From Lentisphaeria bacterium (lineage in GTDB: Bacteria > Verrucomicrobiota > Lentisphaeria > Victivallales > Victivallaceae): a stretch of 64,000 nt of DNA. The position numbers and the translations under genes were made by a program. Position 1 is the stretch's first letter. The number at the start of each line of letters is the position of its first letter. This document shows positions 1 to 8,052 of the stretch, piece by piece. The DNA lies in the NCBI GenBank assembly GCA_022009855.1, contig CP091727.1:3534001-3598000 (forward strand), written 5' to 3'. Under the pieces are notes generated by a model. It saw nothing but the letters and a program-made list of their open reading frames with translations, had not been told where the DNA came from and did not search any database.

Positions 1-11
1 TTTTTGTAAAG

Positions 12-1453
12 GTGCGTTATCTGGATTTCAGCTTGAGCGACCGGTCCTCCGTATTTTATCAGCTGGACGCGGCCGTCTCCTTCCAGGCGGTATCGGGGCA
101 GCCGATTCATATTTCTCTCTCTCTGCCGGAGCTGACGCCGGGATATTATTTCTCTCTGGTGCCGGCGGGAGGGCGGAGATTTCAGATGAGGGAGGAAGAC
201 GGCGACCGGCGGGCGGTGCTCAATCTTCCGCCGATGTCGGGTCGACAGACGGTCAACTGCCGGTTCCGAGTGGTGCCCGGCAGTGTGCCGGAACCGATGC
301 TGCCGCCGCCGGAACACCGTTTCCCGGTATTGTCGGATGCGACGGCGGCGGCCTGTGATGCGGTGCTGGCAAAAGCGGATCCCGACCGGAGGCTCGCCCC
401 GGAGCAGCTGATTCCTGCGTTGCTGCGGGAGCTGGGGAGCGTCTCTCCGGCAGAGCGGAAACTGCTCGCCGGGAAGAGCCGGAGCGGCGAGGGAACGCTT
501 GCCGCCGCAATCACCGTGCTCGGCCGTTGCTGCATACCGGCGCGTCTGTTGCGCGGAATCAGCCTCGACGACCGCCGTCTGCAGCAGCAGCCGGTCGATT
601 TTCTCGATGTCTACTTTGACGGCGAATGGCATATATTCCGGGCCAGCACCGGCAAACCGGGATTGCCGAAGGGGTTTTTGATCCTCCAGCGGGGCGGCAA
701 ATCTCTGTTCGAACTCTCCGGCGGAAGCCACTCCTCGATCCGCTATTCGGTCACCCGGGTCCCGGCGGGGGCGGAGCGTCTGAACCGGATCCGCTCCCGG
801 ATCATCGGCGAGCGGAGTTTCCCGAATCTGACGCTGTTCGCGCTGCCTGCGGCCACGCAGAACATGTTCCAGAAGCTGGCGTTGCTGCCGCTGGCGATTC
901 TGCTGATCGTGGTGGCGCGCAACATCGTCGGCATTCCGACGATGGGGACCTTCATGCCGGTGCTGATTGCGATGGCCTTTCTGGAGATGAAACTGTTGCC
1001 CGGCATCGTCTGTTTTCTGCTGATCCTTTCGGTGGGGCTGGCGATCCGCTTCTGGCTGTCGAAGCTCAATCTGCTGATGGTGCCGCGAATTTCCGCGGTG
1101 GTGGTGGTGGTGATTCTGCTGATGCAGTTCATCAGCGTGGTCGCCAACGCGTTCCGGCTGCGCGACTTCATGGCGGTGACCTTCTTCCCCTCATCATCAT
1201 CGCGTGGACGATCGAGCGCGCCTCCACCACGTGGGAGGAGGACGGCGCCCGGAACACCCTCATGCAGCTCGGCGCGAGTCTGGCGATCGCGGCGGTCTGC
1301 TACCTCATTCTGTCGAACGGCTATCTGCAATATCTGCTCTACAGTTTCTCCGAACTCAATCTGGCGATTCTCGGCGTCATCCTGCTGCTGGGCACCTACA
1401 CCGGCTACCGGGTGACGGAACTGTTCCGCTTTCAACCGCTGGTGAAGCAATGA
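12..1453 (+). CDS. Inactive transglutaminase fused to 7 TM helices (5' partial, one frameshift)
   Basis: The first ~270 residues resemble the periplasmic inactive-transglutaminase domain of this family. From about base 870 there follow repeated hydrophobic segments, beginning near GIPTMGTFMPVLIAMAF, typical of the 7TM_transglut module. The frame is open to the window edge and the usual N-terminal membrane anchor is absent, so the gene probably starts upstream; base 12 is only the first GTG. One base is missing in the C-run near 1187-1190. After it the protein continues in another frame (PLIIIAWTIERAS...) to the stop at 1451-1453. The stop overlaps the ATG of the next gene (ATGA). In other bacteria this family is regularly paired with an alpha-L-glutamate-ligase-like ATP-grasp protein, as here. 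A membrane-linked peptide or amino-acid ligation role is inference. Confidence 0.8.
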
Positions 1454-2427
1454 AACTGCCGCGCTTCGTCTCTCCGCGTGCGCTTGCCGCGGCGGGGGTG
1501 CTGGGCATGAACCGGCGCAACTACAGCTACATCATGCGCTGCAACCGGCGGGCAGACTATCCGGATGTGGACGACAAACTGCGCACCAAGGAACTGGCGA
1601 TCCGTGCCGGAGTGACCACTGCTGAACTGGTTGGATGCATCCGGTTCCAGTTCGAGGTGCGGGAGTTCGGCAAACTGGTCGCGCCGGTGCCGGATTTCGT
1701 CATCAAGCCGGGGCATGGCAGCGGCGGGCGCGGGAATTCTGGTGATCAAGGAGCACGACGGAATCTGTTTTCGCAAGGCGAACGGCGCATTCTGCGACTA
1801 CGAGATGATTTACGAACACATTTCGAATATTTTAAGCGGTCTCTACAGCCTCGGCGGACAGGTGGATTACGCCCTGATCGAACGGTGCATCGATTTCTCC
1901 GACATCTACAGCCGTTTCAGCTATCAGGGGGTGCCGGATTGCGGCTGATCGTCTTCCGGGGGTATCCGGTGATGGCGATGATCCGGCTGGCCACTCGCGA
2001 ATCGGACGGGCGAGCAAACCTCCATCAGGGGGCGGTCGGGGTCGGACTGAGCATCCGCGACGGACGTCCTCTCTTCGCCGCGCGGCACAACCGTGAAATC
2101 ACCCATCACCCGGATACCGGTGCACCGTTCTCCGAGCTGCGCGTGGCCGACTGGGAGCGTCATCTGGATCTTGCCGCCCGCTGTGCCGAAATGACACCGC
2201 TGGGCTACTTCGGGGCGGATATCGCCACCGACCGGCGGCGCGGACCGCTGCTGCTGGAGCTGAATGCCCGGCCGGGGCTGGCGATTCAGATCGCCAACGG
2301 TCAGGGGCTGCTCTCCCGCCTGAAACTGATCGAAAGCCTGCCGGAAGGGAGCCATCCCTCCCGACAGGAGAAGATCGCCTTTGCCCCGCGAGCACTTCGA
2401 GTGACAAGAGAGAAAATTCACAGTTGA
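1450..2427 (+). CDS. Alpha-L-glutamate ligase-like ATP-grasp protein (two frameshifts)
   Basis: About 325 residues resembling RimK-related ATP-grasp ligases that accompany the inactive-transglutaminase/7TM protein. Visible ATP-grasp elements are the glycine-rich loop HGSGGRG, a central lysine-rich strand (VIKEHDG), and a C-terminal metal/ATP segment (LLELNARPG) preceded by GYFGADIATD. Two compensating shifts occur. One base is extra near 1735, between GGRG and ILVIK. One is missing near 1931, between GVPD and RLIVF. Reading resumes cleanly each time. The start overlaps the stop of the upstream gene (ATGA), implying translational coupling. The expected reaction is ATP-dependent ligation of an amino acid to a carboxylate. 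The substrate is not apparent from sequence. Confidence 0.8.
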   Translation: MKLPRFVSPRALAAAGVLGMNRRNYSYIMRCNRRADYPDVDDKLRTKELAIRAGVTTAELVGCIRFQFEVREFGKLVAPVPDFVIKPGHGSGGRGNSGDQGARRNLFSQGERRILRLRDDLRTHFEYFKRSLQPRRTGGLRPDRTVHRFLRHLQPFQLSGGAGLRLIVFRGYPVMAMIRLATRESDGRANLHQGAVGVGLSIRDGRPLFAARHNREITHHPDTGAPFSELRVADWERHLDLAARCAEMTPLGYFGADIATDRRRGPLLLELNARPGLAIQIANGQGLLSRLKLIESLPEGSHPSRQEKIAFAPRALRVTREKIHS

Positions 2428-2453
2428 AAAAAACAGTAAAGAGAGAAACTGCA

Positions 2454-4507
2454 ATGGACAACATCAACTCCCGTCAGGTGTGGTATTCGCTGCGCCGTAC
2501 CCTCCCGCCATGGAATTTTCAGCAGATGCTGGATGAGCTCTGCCGTCTCGCTCCCCGATTCAGGATCGACGAGGTGATCGTCAAAATCGACACGGAGGAG
2601 TTCTCCCACGGACACCCCACGCTGGAGTGGGCCCGTGCTTATCAGCCGAAACTTTTCTCGTCAAAAGAGCTGGAACGGCTGGGGATCGTCTACTCCCTCA
2701 ATCCGTGGATCACCGTCGGCCACGCCGACCGCGGGCGCGACGACCGCAAACGTCTGCCCGGGCTCGAATGCGCCGTCGGGCATGACGGCGCCGAAGCGCG
2801 GCACTGCGCCTGTTTCCTTTCGCCGGTCTGGCGGGAGCACATCCGAAATTGTGGACCATCTACGCGGAGACGCATCCCCATATCATGTGGGTGGAGGATG
2901 ATATTCGCACATTCAACCACGAGCCGGTCGAATTCGGCTGCTTCTGCCCCCGGCATATGAAGCGTTTCAGCGAACGGGTCGGTCGCGAAGTGAGCCGCGA
3001 GGAACTGGTGCGGGCGATTCTCCAGCCGGGCAAACCCCATCCGTGGCGCCGGGAATACCTTTTGATGCAGCGGGAGATCATGATCGAAACCGTCGCGTTC
3101 CTCGCGAAGGTTACCCATGAGACCTCGCCCGAGACCTGCATGGGATTGATGTCCAGCGGGCCGCGTCTCCATTGCGTGGAGGGCAGGGCGTGGAAGCGTC
3201 TGGGAGAGGCGCTGGCTGACGGCCGTCCCCTGTACAGCCGTCCGCCGATGGGCAACTACTGTGAGGATTCTTTGCGCGGATTTTACTATTCGCAGGATTC
3301 CATCAAATTAACCCGCCATGTTCTGCCGCAGGGGACGATCGAGCAGACGGAGTGTGAAAATGTCCCGTTCACCCGGTACTCCAAGAGTGTGGTGTTCACC
3401 TTCCTGGAGCTGGCGGTTTCCGTCGCGTACGGTTCCCCCGGAATCACGTTGAATCTCTTCGACCATGCGGGAAGTCCGATGGAAGACGAAGCGCATTTCG
3501 GCGTCATGCTGGCGGAAAGGAAACCGTTTTTGAATGAATTGGCCGTCGTGGCACAGCAGCCCGGGAGCTATGCGGGAGTCCAGTTATGTTACCGCGATGA
3601 TTACAGCCTCTGTAAGGAGCTGGAACCCGGCGCCGCGTACCGCGATCTGCAGGAGGATGGTTATCCGTTGATGTGCGCTTTGGAGTCGGCCGGAATTCCC
3701 ACCACCTACGATGAATCGAACATTTTTGCCCTGAACGGGCAGAGTGCCCGGGCCATTCCTGAGGACGAACTGAGACGCCGGTTGACCGGGGGGATGCTGC
3801 TGGATGGCGTCGCGGCGAAGGTCCTGCTGGAGCGCGGGTTCGGGGATCAGATCGGTCTGAAGCGGGTCGGGGAGCCGATGGAACGCCGTCAGCTCCCGTG
3901 GGTGGTGTCCGCCGAGGAGTTTCACAATACGGAATTCGGTGGCGCTCCGCGCAAGTATTTGACTGCGACGCTGCCCTTTCTGAGTGCGTCCGGGCGGATC
4001 TGCCTCCTGGAGGCCGCCGATTCTGCGCAGGTGATCTCCTCCTGGGTGGATCCTGACACCAGCCGAAAGGCGCCGGCGATGATCGCTTTTGAAAATGCCG
4101 AGGGCGGTCGGGTGATCGTTCACGGCATGGAATATCAAAGCTGCTGTGGCGTGGCGTTCAACCACCCGTTCCGGCGGGAACAGTTGCAGAATGTCGTCCG
4201 GTACCTCGGGAAGGGGAAAGAGGCAATCACCTTCCGAGGCGACGGCGCCTATCCGCTGGCGTGGCGGCGGGATATGGCGGATGTCACGGTGGTCGGCTGT
4301 TTCAACCTGAATCTCGATTCGTGGCGCGAGAGTATCTTCGATCTCTACTGGTCGAAGCCGGTTCCCCGCATCCTGTATCTCTCTGCCGACGGTGACTGGC
4401 TGGCGGCGGAGGGTGCGGTCGAGTTGAACGCGAAAGAGAACCGGCTGACGATCGTCTGGCGCCGGGAGGTCGATCACCGGCTCCCGCTGGTGCTGAAGCT
4501 GGTGTGA
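2454..4507 (+). CDS. Large putative glycoside hydrolase-like protein (one frameshift)
   Basis: About 680 residues with no signal peptide. The N-terminal part (to ~base 3550) looks like a TIM-barrel sugar enzyme: WVEDDIRTF is followed by a cysteine-containing FGCFCPRHMKRF segment and a conserved-looking NLFDHAGSP segment. The C-terminal part looks like beta-rich and trimerisation-like domains of GH42-type enzymes. I cannot assign a family. ATG 2454 is preferred to the TTG at 2424 because a purine-rich GAGAGAAA lies just before it. One base is missing near 2850, after the EHIR segment; the frame resumes at WTIYAETH. It follows the ATP-grasp gene by 26 bases and may share its transcript. Confidence 0.5.
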
Positions 4508-4557
4508 CGGAGAGAACGGCGGGGGCGGGAATTCTCCGCTCCGCCGCTGAACCGGCA

Positions 4558-5037
4558 TCAGTGCCACCGGTTCCAGGGATTGCGGCTGAGGGCGCCGTTG
4601 GTGTAACGGGGATCGCCGCTCACCTCCGCCCCCAGCCACTCCGGATGCGGGCAGGGCGTATCCGGCGCAGGCAGCTCGATTTCAGCGGTGAACAGTCCTG
4701 CGTTGAGACCGAAGTACTCATCCACCTCCCAGAACAGTCCGTTTCCCGCAGAAAAGGTGTAGCGCCGTTTTTCCACCACCCGGCTGCCGCAGAACTCCCG
4801 CAGCATTGCCTCGGCATCCGCAACCGGAACCTCATATTCGAATTCACTTCGAGCAAGGCCGTCCGGCGTCCCTTTGATCGTGAGAAAAGCGCGGGGCCCG
4901 GCGATCCGGATCCGGACCGTCGGCGATTCGCCGGGCACTCCGGCGAAATAGCCCTGCTTCATCGGTACGCCTTCGCCCGCTCCGTCGCGCCAGGCGTCGG
5001 AGCGGAGCAGGAATTTCCGTTCGATTTCAACGCCCAT
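4558..5037 (-). CDS. CYTH domain protein (triphosphate tunnel metalloenzyme)
   Basis: A 159-residue protein starting with the diagnostic EIERKFL signature (ExExK) at residues 4-10. Charged tunnel strands follow (VRIRIAG, FLTIKG, FEYEVP, EKRRYTF, WEVDEYF, AEIELPAP). This matches the CYTH superfamily, which includes thiamine-triphosphatase, inorganic triphosphatase and class IV adenylate cyclase. Bacterial members of this length usually hydrolyse triphosphates; the substrate cannot be told from sequence. It lies downstream of galM and overlaps its 3' end as read. The ATG directly follows an out-of-frame TGA, suggesting that galM really ends there and the two genes are coupled. Confidence 0.85.
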   Translation of the reverse strand: MGVEIERKFLLRSDAWRDGAGEGVPMKQGYFAGVPGESPTVRIRIAGPRAFLTIKGTPDGLARSEFEYEVPVADAEAMLREFCGSRVVEKRRYTFSAGNGLFWEVDEYFGLNAGLFTAEIELPAPDTPCPHPEWLGAEVSGDPRYTNGALSRNPWNRWH

Positions 5038-6071
5038 TCAGCGTTCGACTCGAAGCGGTAGACGGTGGTCTGGCGGTAGAGCTGGCCCGGTTCCAGCCGG
5101 ATGCTCGGGAAGTCCGGATGGTTGACCGCATCCGGCCACGCCTGCGTCTCCAGGCAGAATGCGCCAAACTGCGGATAGTGGATCCCGCTCTTGCCGCGGA
5201 TCGTTCCGTCGAGGAAGAAGCCCATGTAGAATTGAATTCCCGGCGCGGTGGTCGAGACGTTCATCGTGATGCCGGTGTGTTTCGAAACGGCAGTCGCGAC
5301 ATTCTCCTTGAACTCCCCGTCACGGTCGGCAAGCACGAAGTTGTCATCGAAGCAGTTCGGCAGTTGCCGATGGATCTCTTCAAACGAAACCGGCTGCCGC
5401 AGATCGTAGACGGTGCCTTTTACCTCCGGATTGCGTCCGGTCGGCTGGAGCAGCGCATTTACTTCGGTGTGGCGGTCTGCCGCAATCCGGATGGTGTGGC
5501 CGGCACAGCTGCCGGAGCCCTCTCCGTTGAGGTTGAAATAGGCGTGATTGGTCATGCTCACCACGGTGACTTTGTCGGTTTCCGCACGGTAGTCGATCGA
5601 GAGCGAATTGTCTTCGCCGACATGATAGGTCACTTTGACTTCCACCTTGCCGGGGAAGCCCGCGTCACCGTCCGGACTGGTCAGCGTGAGTTCCAGCGTG
5701 GCGTCATCCACGATCGCTGCCTGCCATTGGCGGCGGCCGTAGCTCTGCCCGCCGTGCAGCGTGTTGGGGCGGTCGGTGTCATTGCATTCGAGCTGGTAAT
5801 GCTTGCCGTCGAGCTCGAATTTCCCGCCGGCAATCCGATTGGCCACCCGGCCGATCAGCGCGCCGAAGAACGGTCCGTTTTCGATATATTCCGACGGTTC
5901 GGCGAAGCCGAGCACCACATCGGTCAACTTCCCGTCCCGGTCGGGAGTGAGCAACCGCACGATCGCGCCGCCCCAGTCGGTGATGTCCGCCCCGAATCCG
6001 GAGCGATTGCGCAGAGAGTAAAGGCGCGCTTCGGTGCCGTCCGGCAGATTGAAAAATGTTCTGGATTCCAT
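4959..6071 (-). CDS. galM: Aldose 1-epimerase (mutarotase)
   Basis: About 370 residues of the GalM family, which interconverts alpha and beta anomers of galactose and glucose. Visible family segments include DVVLGF, the substrate-loop ANRIAGGKFELDG, LHGG, the active-site NHAYFNLNG (catalytic histidine) and an LETQAWPDAVNHPDFPS segment. ATG 6071 is chosen over GTG 6077 because AGGAG sits 5 bases upstream of it. Mutarotases normally end soon after a YRQTTVYRF-type sequence. Here ~25 extra residues overlap the CYTH gene, so a missing or extra base near 5045 is likely and the true stop would be the TGA just before the CYTH ATG. It is transcribed after rnhC with only two bases between the rnhC stop and this ATG. 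Confidence 0.9.
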   Translation of the reverse strand: MESRTFFNLPDGTEARLYSLRNRSGFGADITDWGGAIVRLLTPDRDGKLTDVVLGFAEPSEYIENGPFFGALIGRVANRIAGGKFELDGKHYQLECNDTDRPNTLHGGQSYGRRQWQAAIVDDATLELTLTSPDGDAGFPGKVEVKVTYHVGEDNSLSIDYRAETDKVTVVSMTNHAYFNLNGEGSGSCAGHTIRIAADRHTEVNALLQPTGRNPEVKGTVYDLRQPVSFEEIHRQLPNCFDDNFVLADRDGEFKENVATAVSKHTGITMNVSTTAPGIQFYMGFFLDGTIRGKSGIHYPQFGAFCLETQAWPDAVNHPDFPSIRLEPGQLYRQTTVYRFESNAEWALKSNGNSCSAPTPGATERAKAYR

Positions 6072-6073
6072 GA

Positions 6074-7018
6074 TCACTCCTCTCCGACCGGCGTTCCGGT
6101 CAACTCATTGCAGGTTTTGAAGTGTGTTTTCGCACAGCGCTGGAAAATTTCCGCTCCGTGCGTTTCGAACAGTTTTTTCCCGACGGCCCGTACCTCCGCC
6201 CCGCAGCCGCGGGCAGGGGAACTCCGACTTCGGCCGAGAGTTTCGCCATCCCCTTCAGGAACTGTTCCCGGGCGAGTATGCTCGCCGCCGCGACCGCCAC
6301 GTCGGATTCCGCTTTGGTACGCTGATCCATCTGCACGGTGCGTCCGCGGGCGAGCAGAGCGCGCTGAATCAGCCGTTCGTCGCCGAACTTATCTGAGAGC
6401 ATCCGGGGGCATTCCGGCACTTTTTCCAGCAGGTTCTCAATGGTCCGCGCATGCCCCCAGGCGAGCAGTCGGTTGAGGTTGCCGATCTCGCGGTAGAGGC
6501 GGTTGTAGGTACCCGGATAGAGAGTCACCACCGCGTACCGACCGCCGGTGACGGCACGGATCTTTCCCGCCAGCTCCATGATCCGTTTTGAACTGTGGAT
6601 CAGTTTGGAGTCGCAGCATCCGATTTTCCGCAGTTCCGGACCGGTTTCCGCGTCGGCGTAGACGCCGGCGATAACCAGCGGACCGAAGAAATCCCCCTTG
6701 CCGCTTTCGTCGATGCCGCCGTGCGGATCGACCGGTTCCGCCGCCGCGCCGCCGTCATCCAGCCCGAAGGTGAAGGTGTGGAGAATCTCCGGCTCCAGCA
6801 GAAAACTTACGAAATCGGCGGTCCCGCCGCCCTGCACCACCAGTTTGCCGGAGGTGTAGGCCGCGACGGATACCTTCTCCTGCCGGTTCACCGCCTTCCA
6901 GCGGGCGTAGGGGGGGGGAAAACTCCCAGCAGCCCCGGCTCTGCAGCAGCGTTTCCAGCGCTTCGGCCTGTTCCGCGGTGACGGCGGTGACGTAACTGGT
7001 CGGTCGGTCATTCGTCAT
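6074..7018 (-). CDS. rnhC: Ribonuclease HIII (two frameshifts)
   Basis: About 313 residues in three frame segments. An N-terminal substrate-binding (TBP-like) domain precedes the catalytic core GGIDESGKGDFFGP, which carries the first acidic residues of the RNase HII/HIII active site; further conserved blocks are CDSKLIHSSKRI and KAESDVAVAAASILAR. The enzyme cleaves RNA in RNA-DNA hybrids. The start is ATG 7018, overlapping the recR stop. The first shift lies in a nine-G run at 6910-6918. The second is near 6222, after VPLP; the expected C-terminus (KLFETHGAEIFQ...) then reads to TGA 6074-6076, immediately before the galM ATG. Both shifts lie in homopolymers and look like sequence errors. Confidence 0.88.
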
Positions 7019-7640
7019 GGCGTCCGCCTCCGAGCACGGTTCTGCCGTTGAGTGCGGCGGTGATGGTGGCGCCGTCGGCGAAGGAGAGATTGGCGCCCGC
7101 CGGAAGTCCCAGCGCGGGCTGAGTCACCTTCACCGGCGCATCTTTCAGCAGTTCGGCAAGATAGATCGCAGTGGCGCGGCCCTCCACATCCGGACTCAGC
7201 GCCAGAATGATCTCCTTTATCCGGCCGGAATTGGCCAGGTCGATCAGCGCGGGAAGATTCAGGCCGGAGCCGTTCTCCGCATCGAGCGGAGAGAGCTTGC
7301 CGCCGAGCACATGGTAGCGCCCGCGGAAATTGCCGCTCGACTCGATCGCAATCACCTGCGAGGCGTTTTCCACCACACAGACCGTTGTCGCGTCGCGCGC
7401 CGGCTGGCGGCAGATGAAGCAGAGCTCTCCGGCGTTGGCCAGCATGCCGCATTCCGGGCAGTGCCCCACGCTTTCGGGCAGGCCGGCGACCAATTTCCCG
7501 AGCAGCCGGAGATTTTCCGGTTCCCAGTTGAGCATCGCCAGCACCAGCCGTTCGGCGCCACGGCGGCCGATGCCGGGAAGCTGGCGGAATGCTCCGATCA
7601 GCTCTTCAACTGCATCCGGATAGTGCTGTGGCGCGGTCAT
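7008..7640 (-). CDS. recR: Recombination protein RecR
   Basis: An intact 210-residue RecR. It has an N-terminal helix-hairpin-helix (LPGIGRRGAERL), the four-cysteine zinc finger CPECGMLANAGELCFIC, and a Toprim domain with DVEGRATAIYL near residue 155. RecR acts with RecF and RecO to load RecA at gaps during recombinational repair. It follows ybaB by 19 bases, the common bacterial ybaB-recR arrangement, and its stop overlaps the rnhC start. Confidence 0.97.
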   Translation of the reverse strand: MTAPQHYPDAVEELIGAFRQLPGIGRRGAERLVLAMLNWEPENLRLLGKLVAGLPESVGHCPECGMLANAGELCFICRQPARDATTVCVVENASQVIAIESSGNFRGRYHVLGGKLSPLDAENGSGLNLPALIDLANSGRIKEIILALSPDVEGRATAIYLAELLKDAPVKVTQPALGLPAGANLSFADGATITAALNGRTVLGGGRHDE

Positions 7641-7659
7641 GATACGGAAATCTCCAGAT

Positions 7660-7983
7660 TCAGAAAATCCCGGGCAGGTTCAGGCCGAGCCCGCCGGTGA
7701 TCTCATTCATCTTCTCCTGCGCCGCGGCCTTGGCCGCCGCGACTGCGGAATTGGTCGCGACCAGAATCTGGTCCTCCAGAAGTTCACGGTCTTTGAGCGC
7801 CTCTTCGGAGAGTTCCACCTTCTTCACCCGGAAGTCGCCGGAGACGGTGATCTTCACCTGGCTGCCCGGACTGGTCGCCGAGAACTCCATCGTCGGAAGT
7901 TCTTCCTTGAAGGTTTTGAGGTTCGCCTGAATCTCCTTCGCCTTCGACATCATTTTCGCCATTTCGGCCAGATTGCCAAACAT
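7660..7983 (-). CDS. ybaB: YbaB/EbfC family nucleoid-associated protein
   Basis: A 107-residue protein with the family pattern: an N-terminal helix starting MFGNLAEMAKMMSKAKEIQ, a central strand region with VKITVSGDFRVKKVELS, and a C-terminal helix rich in Ala. Members bind DNA as dimers and are usually encoded just upstream of recR, as here. An AAAGG ribosome-binding site precedes ATG 7983. A strong terminator separates it from secDF upstream, so ybaB-recR-rnhC-galM-CYTH is probably its own operon. Confidence 0.95.
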   Translation of the reverse strand: MFGNLAEMAKMMSKAKEIQANLKTFKEELPTMEFSATSPGSQVKITVSGDFRVKKVELSEEALKDRELLEDQILVATNSAVAAAKAAAQEKMNEITGGLGLNLPGIF

Positions 7984-8004
7984 AGAATAACCTTTCGTTG
8001 CATT

Positions 8005-8033
8005 GAAAAAACGGCCCGGGAGCTCCCGGGCCG
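8005..8033 (-). terminator. Rho-independent terminator of secDF
   Basis: A perfect palindrome GGCCCGGGAGCTCCCGGGCC at 8013-8032 is followed, in the minus direction, by G and six T residues (the A-run 8005-8010). It lies 20 bases beyond the secDF stop. Confidence 0.9.
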
Positions 8034-8052
8034 GTATCGGTCCACTGCCCGG

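Noticed and set aside
5118..6476. Long open frame opposite galM and rnhC
   Set aside because: Antisense shadow in GC-rich DNA; no family features and real genes on the minus strand.
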